Translations under genes and position numbers: made by a program
DNA from: Deltaproteobacteria bacterium
Lineage (GTDB): Bacteria; Myxococcota_A; Polyangia; Haliangiales; Haliangiaceae
Reading direction: 5' to 3'
Length of the DNA: 32,912 nucleotides
NCBI GenBank assembly: GCA_025353585.1
Contig: JANXOM010000325.1
Location: 1-32,912 of the forward strand
Shown here: piece by piece, positions 25,301 to 30,394 of the stretch
Numbering within the stretch: position 1 is the stretch's first letter
How the letters are laid out: every line of letters starts with the position of its first letter
Notes under the pieces: model-generated
The model's database searches: none
Told to the model about the DNA's origin: nothing
What the model saw: the letters and a program-made list of their open reading frames with translations, nothing else

Positions 25301-26122
25301 ACGAGCTACAGCCCGGTGCCGGCGGTCCTCGGCAACGAGTCGCGGCTGGGCCAGGTGTTCATGAACCTGCTCGCGAACGCGGCCCACGCGCTGCCCGAGG
25401 GCGCGCCGCAGGACCAGCAGATCCGCATCGCGACGCGGACCGACGAGCGTGGCTTCGCCGTCATCGAGATCCGTGACACGGGCTGCGGCATGTCGCCCGA
25501 GGTGGTGAAGCGCGTGTTCGAGCCGTTCTTCACGACCAAGGACGTCGGCGAGGGGACCGGGCTCGGCCTCTCGATCTGCCACGGCATCATCCAGTCGCTC
25601 GGGGGCGAGATCACGGTCGAGAGCACCGTCGGGGTCGGCTCCACGTTCCGCGTGACGCTCCCGCCGACGGCCGAGGCGGCGGCCCGCGTCGCGACGTCGC
25701 AGATCGTGCTGCCGCCCGCGTCGCTCTCGCGCACCGTGCTCGTCATCGACGACGACGAGAAGCTGCTCGCCTCCATCGGCCGCATGCTCAACAAGGAGCA
25801 CCAGGTCGTCCTCGCGAGCTCGCCCGTCGACGCGCTCGTTCGCCTCGACAGCGGCCAGCGCTTCGACGTGATCCTGTGCGACCTGATGATGCCCGGCTTC
25901 ACGGGCATGGAGCTGCACGCGCAGCTCGCGACGCGGATGCCAGCGCAGGCGACCCGCATGCTCTTCATGACCGGCGGCGCCTTCACCGCCGACGCCCGGG
26001 AGTTCCTCGATCGTCCCGCGATCCAGTGGGTCGAGAAGCCGTTCGATGTCCGCGAGCTGCGCAAGCAGATCCAGGCCGTCGCGCGAACGATGGAGGCTCT
26101 ACCCCAAGCCGGAGCCCGGTGA
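22319..26122 (+). CDS. Hybrid sensor histidine kinase with periplasmic propeller
   Basis: 1267 residues. A signal or first membrane helix (to ~25) precedes two-component-type propeller repeats over about 35-640 (LWVGTDDGLYSYDG, GLWVGTETGLALVD and similar), then a Y_Y_Y domain (about 650-722) and a membrane helix (about 724-750). A PAS domain follows (about 766-880), then the phospho-acceptor H904 in AAGIAHEINNPLAY and an ATPase domain (NLLANAAHAL, DTGCGM, FFTTKDVGEGTGLGLSI). The receiver domain has D1144-D1146, phosphorylated D1188 (LCDLMMPG) and K1240 (VEKPF). All key residues are present. Unlike HTCS regulators it has no DNA-binding output domain, so it probably passes phosphate on. Start is one of several clustered GTG codons (22319 reported). 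Its stop overlaps the next GTG as GTGA. Confidence 0.9.
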   Translation: MVVVVRSVLVACALLLRANLATADPPGRHSFRSFGSEQGLENLAINRIAQTLDGVLWVGTDDGLYSYDGTHFGRIDVQAGLPTNQVLTILANHRGLWVGTETGLALVDRGRVTIRAAPGLPAAQVNELATGPDDSLWVATDVGLFHEVGGTFALAPGWPGGEAGAIWIAPDGEIVAGRGRDLVTEIGGAWTIAGSERGFGHDKIDAIAETPDGILWVRSARLLWACDAQAHACTDQSSAVPDAAEQGRLFVDHAGTLWVTTRRGVAHRLDPTHWERLGAEDGLPARSVMSVFEDREGSLWLAADQLYLLLGRGLWRSYDAQTQFPADTAWTVMRDTHHTLWTGTNRGVVEAHGDTWRTFPGTEPYTVNALVQVGELLYAAGTEARVMRLDPAHRTMSIIGPPPAYDSDTINTLLADGPTLWIGTLKGGLLRMDVVDGAPVWRREELPGGTPREDINQVILDRQHRVWAAGSAGLAMRDEHGTWHRITERDGLAARPVSYLVERASGEICLAYTEAFGLTCMTYGDGPRALHHLTRAGGLTSDKIYILGEDRAGRLYVGAGVGVDVVDRVGIEHFSTMTGLVGDDTAARAFWADADGDVLIGTTRGLGRFAGARYPGPPAPVTPVILASQLGGATAGLDQPLAAPTSGEADLDVHFATPTFANRSRLEQETRLAPLESDWRTTTIDEARYTQLPPGDYRFETRSRLAPGAYGQPTSIAFTIAPAWWQTRWFRLLVALLVVALVVRAVAWRTRAFTARAAKRDLERSEASFRALIEESPDAVFVHRAGVIVYANARTAAYLGYDAAELLGRSLMEVVDPEEHEAVAERSSMLMATGKPLEAREVEMVRKDGSQLFVEVSSLKVDFGGSPALLSIARDCTERKALEARLMASDRMASIGTLAAGIAHEINNPLAYLQANLALITEELEHAAGGVSPSLRGAVADATEGANRVQNIVQGVKTFSRVEASQQRPIDVQRALELALRMTSNELRHRCKLVTSYSPVPAVLGNESRLGQVFMNLLANAAHALPEGAPQDQQIRIATRTDERGFAVIEIRDTGCGMSPEVVKRVFEPFFTTKDVGEGTGLGLSICHGIIQSLGGEITVESTVGVGSTFRVTLPPTAEAAARVATSQIVLPPASLSRTVLVIDDDEKLLASIGRMLNKEHQVVLASSPVDALVRLDSGQRFDVILCDLMMPGFTGMELHAQLATRMPAQATRMLFMTGGAFTADAREFLDRPAIQWVEKPFDVRELRKQIQAVARTMEALPQAGAR

Positions 26123-26600
26123 AGCCCACCTGGTTGCTGAGCGCTGTCCTGGTCGCCGCCGTCACCGCGTCCGCCCACGCCGACACGAAGGCCTGCCACC
26201 TCCAGGGCAACTGGCTGACCACGAAGACGAAGAACACCGACAAGATCGAATGAAGCGTGACGTGGGACGGAACCGCGGCCGCCGGCTGGCCACGCGCTCC
26301 TCGACGGCGCGTGCGACGCGGCGAGCTGCACCTTCGCCGAGTCCGACAAGTCGGGCGAGCTCGCGGGCAAGCAGGACTACTTCACGGGCGCGGTCAGCGG
26401 CGGCGCGGTCGCGGGCCCATGGGGCGCTGACGGGCACCACGTGGGGCGCGCAGTCGATGCAGGTCGGCGCTCTCGCTCGATCTGAGCCAGCCCGACGGCA
26501 TGGAGCTGCGGCCCCCGGCGGTCGTGTTCCCGCTGCCCGAGCTCGACGGCGGCGACCGCGGCTCATCCGTGCGCAGCGAGCGGAGCATCATGCCACCGGG
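26119..26600 (+). pseudogene. Broken gene for a small exported protein
   Basis: A GTG at 26119 overlaps the hybrid kinase stop (GTGA). It opens a good signal peptide (MKPTWLLSAVLVAAVTASAHA) and then ADTKACHLQGNWLTTKTKN. The frame hits TGA at 26251-26253 but continues sensibly as SVTWDGTAAAGW, as if TGG had become TGA. Coherent protein-like sequence then jumps frame near 26290 (HALLDGACDAASCTFAES), near 26418-26424 (ALTGTTWGAQSMQVG) and near 26470 (SLDLSQPDGMELRPPAVV). I read it as one gene of about 160 residues with one nonsense codon and about three indels. Real decay and assembly indels both fit. This covers the longest stretch without an intact gene (26254-26652); 26600-26652 shows nothing assignable. 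Confidence 0.55.
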
Positions 26601-26652
26601 GCGCTCGATACGACCAGCGCGGGCCTCGCGCGGGCGTCGACGCGCTCCTGGC

Positions 26653-28247
26653 CTACGCGCGGAGGAGGGACTCGATCTCGCGGAGCGTCTCGACGTCGTC
26701 GCCGATCATCTCCTTCATCGCCTGGAGGCGGCCCGCCACGACGCGCGCGATCTTGCCCTCGACGGTGCCGTCGGCGTAGGCCCAGTAGACCTGCGCGAAG
26801 CGGCCGTCCCGATGACAGCGGCCCTCGATCTGCGCCATCTGGATCGCGGACCAGCGCAGGTCATGGATGACCTCGGAGCGCGGGACGTCGTCGTGCTCGC
26901 CCTGGTGAAGCGAGATGCCCTCCTCGACGGTGAACAGCACCACGCGCGCCTCTCCCCGCTGGAAGCGCAGCCGCTCGGCCTCGCGCTCGCCGGCCGGGAT
27001 CCCGCCGTGGATGACCGCGCACTTCACGGCGCCGAGCCCGCCCTCGAGCGTCTCGCGGAGCGCCGTCAACGTCTCGAGGAACGCCACCGAGACCGCGACC
27101 TGGTGGCCGTTGTCGAGGAGCTCGCGCACCAGCTCGATCGTGCCCGGCGCGCGGATGAGCGAGCTCTTCTGCCGCAGCCGCAGCGTCGCCGCCAGCGCGC
27201 CTTTGGGATCCTTGCCGCGCGGGCGAGCTCCATCTCGCGGCGAAACGCGGTCCACGCCTCCTGGTAGAGCGCGCGGCCCTCGGCCGACAGCTCGATCGGC
27301 TGCAGGATGCGGTTGATCGACGGCCACCCGACGATCTCCTCGGGCCGCCGCCGGATCCCCGCCGCGTACCCGCCCTTCCCCTTCTCGAACAGCATCACGC
27401 GCACCTTCTCGCAGTCCGCGCGATCGCCGCGCCACTCCCACTTGCCGAAGTTGCCGCGCGTGACGCCGAGCTTCTCGTCGATGCACCACTGCTCGAAGTC
27501 CTTGAGGTCCTTCGCGCTCGCGCCCGTCACGCGCGCGAGGAGCGGCGCGAGGTACGAGAGCTCGAGCGGGTTCTGCCCCGCCGTCGCGGAGAGCCACAGC
27601 GTGAACCCCGCGTTCGCGACGAGCTTCGCGGCGAGCTTGCTGCGCGCGGCCGTGGGGTTCTTGCAGCGGTGGCTCTCGTCGAGCACGATGACGTCCAGCT
27701 CGGGCGCGGTGCCCGCGCGCGCGAGGCCTTTCTTCGTGCGCACCTTCTTGCGCGCCGCCTCGCTGAGCTCGAACAATTTGCCGAGCCGGTCGTAGTTGAG
27801 GATGACGATGTCCTTGCCGCCATCGCCCATCGCCTCGATCGTGCGGCGCCAGTGCGCGATCACCGCGAGCGGGCACACGATCAGCACCGACTTCGCCGTG
27901 CGCATCGCGAGGATGGCGGCCCACGCGGTGATCGTCTTGCCGAGGCCGACGTCGTCGGCGAGCAGGAAGCCCGGGAGCTTCGCCGCGACGGCGGTGGCGA
28001 TCGCGCGCACGGCGTCCTGCTGGTGCGCGCGGAGGGCGATCGCGCCGTCGGGAGTGGACGGCACGGCCGGCGGCGCGTCGGCCAGCTCGCGCTGGACGTG
28101 CATCTCCCACGAGTACGGGAGTGCCCGGAACGGGGCCAGCGCGGCCGGGAGCGCGGCGCCGTCGTAGAGAAAGACGCTGTGCTCCTTGTCCCAGCGCGCT
28201 GCACTCGCCGCCGCGACGCCCCGCATCGCGAACGGCACGTCCAACAC
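26653..28247 (-). pseudogene. SNF2-type helicase with an N-terminal DUF5710-like domain, one frameshift
   Basis: About 531 residues if one missing base is restored. The N-terminal ~40 residues (LDVPFAMRGVAAASAARWDK then FLYDG) resemble the DUF5710 pattern 'LxVPFxxxxxAxxxGARWD'. The SNF2 core has Walker A DDVGLGKT (98-105), the DEAD/H-box variant DESH (190-193), LSATAGQNP, and in the C-terminal lobe GGIPAGEREAERLRF and QIEGRCHRDG (motif VI). The reading frame changes at about 27213-27222: upstream sequence ends in FRREMELAR and downstream sequence resumes with GKDPKGALAATLRLRQ. The span of 1595 bases is one short of a multiple of three. GTG 28247 is chosen because it directly precedes the domain. 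Either a recent pseudogene or a sequencing indel in a working gene. Confidence 0.75.
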
Positions 28248-28262
28248 ATGCGAAGACGATCC

Positions 28263-28300
28263 GACGTGCGATCTCACGCGCGCGAGATACCACGCACGTC
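28263..28300. promoter_or_regulatory. 38-bp imperfect palindrome between helicase and mukF
   Basis: Arms are GACGTGCG (28263-28270) and CGCACGTC (28293-28300), plus inner arms ATCTC (28271-28275) and GAGAT (28284-28288). The centre is ACGCGCGC, and a 4-base asymmetric insertion lies in the right half. Thirteen paired positions in a 78-base divergent gap make a plausible operator or promoter-proximal hairpin that could control mukFEB, the helicase, or both. Inferred from symmetry and position only. Confidence 0.45.
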
Positions 28301-28325
28301 TGACGCGAGCTATGAAGCCACCCCC

Positions 28326-29627
28326 GTGTCCAGGAACCTCGACCAGATCGTCGCGGCGATCGGGGACCGCAAGCCGTCGCTCGAGCTCGGGCCGGTCGAC
28401 ATCTGCTTCCTGATCGCGCTCCACGTGCGGGCCGAGGCCGCGAACCTGACGGCCTTCACCGAGCAGCAGCTCGAGGACGTGTTCGCGCAGGCGAGCGCGG
28501 CCGTGCCGCCCGAGGACGGCTCCGTGCGACGCCGAGCGACGCCCGCGATCCAGCGGCTCCGCGGGCAGCGGCTCCTCGCGCGCGTGGACGGGCAAGGCGT
28601 GGTCCGCACCGGCGAGTTCGCGCTCTCGCGGCTCGCGATCGCGATCGTCGAGTTCTACCTGGAAGAGGACGTCCTGACGCGGGCGAGCCTCGGCGTCCTG
28701 ACGGCGAGCCTGCGCACCGCGCTCGCGGACGTGCTCGCGGCGGCCGTCGCGGCCGAGCAGCCGGCGCACTGGCGCGAGGGCGTCGTCGGCCCGCTGCAGG
28801 TGACGATCACCGAGCTGATCGCGGGGATCGCGCGGCGCCAGCGCGGGCTCGACCTGCAGCAGGAGGACTTCCAGGCCGAGATCCGGCGCCTCCTCGAGGC
28901 GGACTGGTTCGGCGCCCTCGACCGCTGCCAGGGGCTACTGGAATCGACGAGCGCGACCCTGCACGAGCTCAACGAGGTGCTGCTGCGCGACTCGACGGCG
29001 CTGCTCTCGCTCCTGCACGACATCGAGGAGCAGGCCGTGATGCACGGCGAGGCCGAGGCGGAGAGCGCCGCGCACCGGCTGATGGATCAGATCGATCGCA
29101 GCGTCGCGTGGGGCTCGGCGCGGCAGCGCGCGTGGAGCGAGTACTTCCAGTACGTGCACCGCTACCTGCGCGACGTGGTGCGCCTCGATCCGACGCGCGC
29201 GCTGACGCAGCGGCTGCGCGATCAGCTCGCGGGGACCGGCGCTCGGTTCGCGCTCGCGCACGCCGGCGCCCCGTCGCTGCGGATACTGCGCACGGTGGCG
29301 CCCGCGCGGGACAAGCCGCCCGTCGTGCGGCCGCGCGTGTCGCGGGACCAGGAGCCCGCCACCGAGGCAGGCGAGGATCCGCAGGCGCTGCTCGACGCGA
29401 AGGTGCGCGCGGCCCTCGGCGGCGGCGCGCGGGCGCTGTCCAGCGTGACGACGGCCGTGACGGGCGAGCTGCCCGAGGGCGAGCGGTTCGTCGAGGCGGG
29501 GCGGATCGCGCACACGGTCGCGCAGCTCGCGCGCGTCACGGCGGCGATCGAGCGACCGTGGGTGGCCGTGAGCGCCGAGCTCGAGGTCGAGGACTGGCGC
29601 GTCGCCGCCCTGGAGGGTAAGTCGTGA
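28326..29627 (+). CDS. mukF: Chromosome partition protein MukF (kleisin)
   Basis: 433 residues (E. coli MukF is 440). The N-terminal winged-helix dimerisation region matches MukF in order and wording: LELGPVDICFLIALH, ATPAIQRLRGQRLLAR, and RLAIAIVEFYLEED where E. coli has GIGITDYYIRQ. The helical middle continues with HWREGVVGPLQVTITELIAG and the pattern LLEADWFGALDRCQGLLEST, equivalent to the E. coli [20 protein letters not shown]. A flexible acidic linker (near 345-375) and a C-terminal domain follow. MukF bridges two MukB heads and binds MukE. The GTG at 28326 is the start that fits the family length. Its TGA overlaps mukE as GTGA. Confidence 0.9.
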   Translation: MSRNLDQIVAAIGDRKPSLELGPVDICFLIALHVRAEAANLTAFTEQQLEDVFAQASAAVPPEDGSVRRRATPAIQRLRGQRLLARVDGQGVVRTGEFALSRLAIAIVEFYLEEDVLTRASLGVLTASLRTALADVLAAAVAAEQPAHWREGVVGPLQVTITELIAGIARRQRGLDLQQEDFQAEIRRLLEADWFGALDRCQGLLESTSATLHELNEVLLRDSTALLSLLHDIEEQAVMHGEAEAESAAHRLMDQIDRSVAWGSARQRAWSEYFQYVHRYLRDVVRLDPTRALTQRLRDQLAGTGARFALAHAGAPSLRILRTVAPARDKPPVVRPRVSRDQEPATEAGEDPQALLDAKVRAALGGGARALSSVTTAVTGELPEGERFVEAGRIAHTVAQLARVTAAIERPWVAVSAELEVEDWRVAALEGKS

Positions 29628-30394
29628 AGACCGGCTACGTGGAGTTGCAGGACGTGGTGCTCGACGCGAGCTTCCCCGAGCTCGACCTCGCGCTGCGCCG
29701 CGGGCGGCATGTCGATCGCGAGGATCTCGCCTGGTACACGCTGCTCACCGAGGCGCAGGACCTGCTGGAGACGTTCTACCGGCGCTACGGGTGCGAGCTC
29801 GTGCACAAGGCGGACGGGTACTTCTACCTCTTGCCGACGGGCGAGAAGCTGTCGCGGCGGCAGCTCGGGGCGGGGGACATGCTCGTCGGGCAGGCGCTGG
29901 CGCTCCTGTACCTGGATCCGGCGACGATCGAGCGCGGCGGGCGGGCGACGACCGAGGACGTGATCGCGCAGCTCGTGGTGGTGCTGGGGAGCGACGCGCT
30001 GATCCGCGCCTTCAACCCGAAGCGGCGGCGCAAGGTCGACGAGCGCGTGGCGCAGAAGACCGTGCGGACGAAGATCGGCGAGGGCGTGCGGCACCTGGCG
30101 GCGCTCGGGTTTGTCGACGTGGCCGGCGAGGACGGGGCGATCAAGCTGCGGCCCGCGCTGCTGCGGTTCGCGGAGCCGGTGCGCGGGCTGTCGGCGCCGG
30201 CGGAGGCGCTGGCGAAGCTGGTGGCGCTCGGCGAGGTCGCGCTCGTCGAACCGGAGGTCGAAAAGGCCGCCGACAGTGACGGCGACGGCGACGGCGACGC
30301 GCCCGTGGCGGACGTGGCCGCGCCGGCGGACGGCAGCGGGCACGGGGTCGACGAGGACGTCGAGGACGACGAGCCCGTGGACAACGACTGGTGA
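29624..30394 (+). CDS. mukE: Chromosome partition protein MukE
   Basis: 256 residues (E. coli MukE is 234). FPELDLALRRGRHVDREDLA, then LETFYRRYGCELVHKADGYFYLLP, match E. coli MukE almost block for block (FPALDSALRSGRH, then [24 protein letters not shown]). DMLVGQALALLYL and EGVRHLAALGF continue the winged-helix folds. The last ~45 residues are an acidic, repeat-containing tail (DSDGDGDGDAP) encoded by GACGGC hexamers; such a tail also exists, shorter, in E. coli. MukE binds MukF and MukB heads and regulates DNA loading. The GTG at 29624 has GGAGGG upstream at 29612-29617. The stop overlaps the mukB start (GTGA). Confidence 0.92.
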   Translation: MKTGYVELQDVVLDASFPELDLALRRGRHVDREDLAWYTLLTEAQDLLETFYRRYGCELVHKADGYFYLLPTGEKLSRRQLGAGDMLVGQALALLYLDPATIERGGRATTEDVIAQLVVVLGSDALIRAFNPKRRRKVDERVAQKTVRTKIGEGVRHLAALGFVDVAGEDGAIKLRPALLRFAEPVRGLSAPAEALAKLVALGEVALVEPEVEKAADSDGDGDGDAPVADVAAPADGSGHGVDEDVEDDEPVDNDW

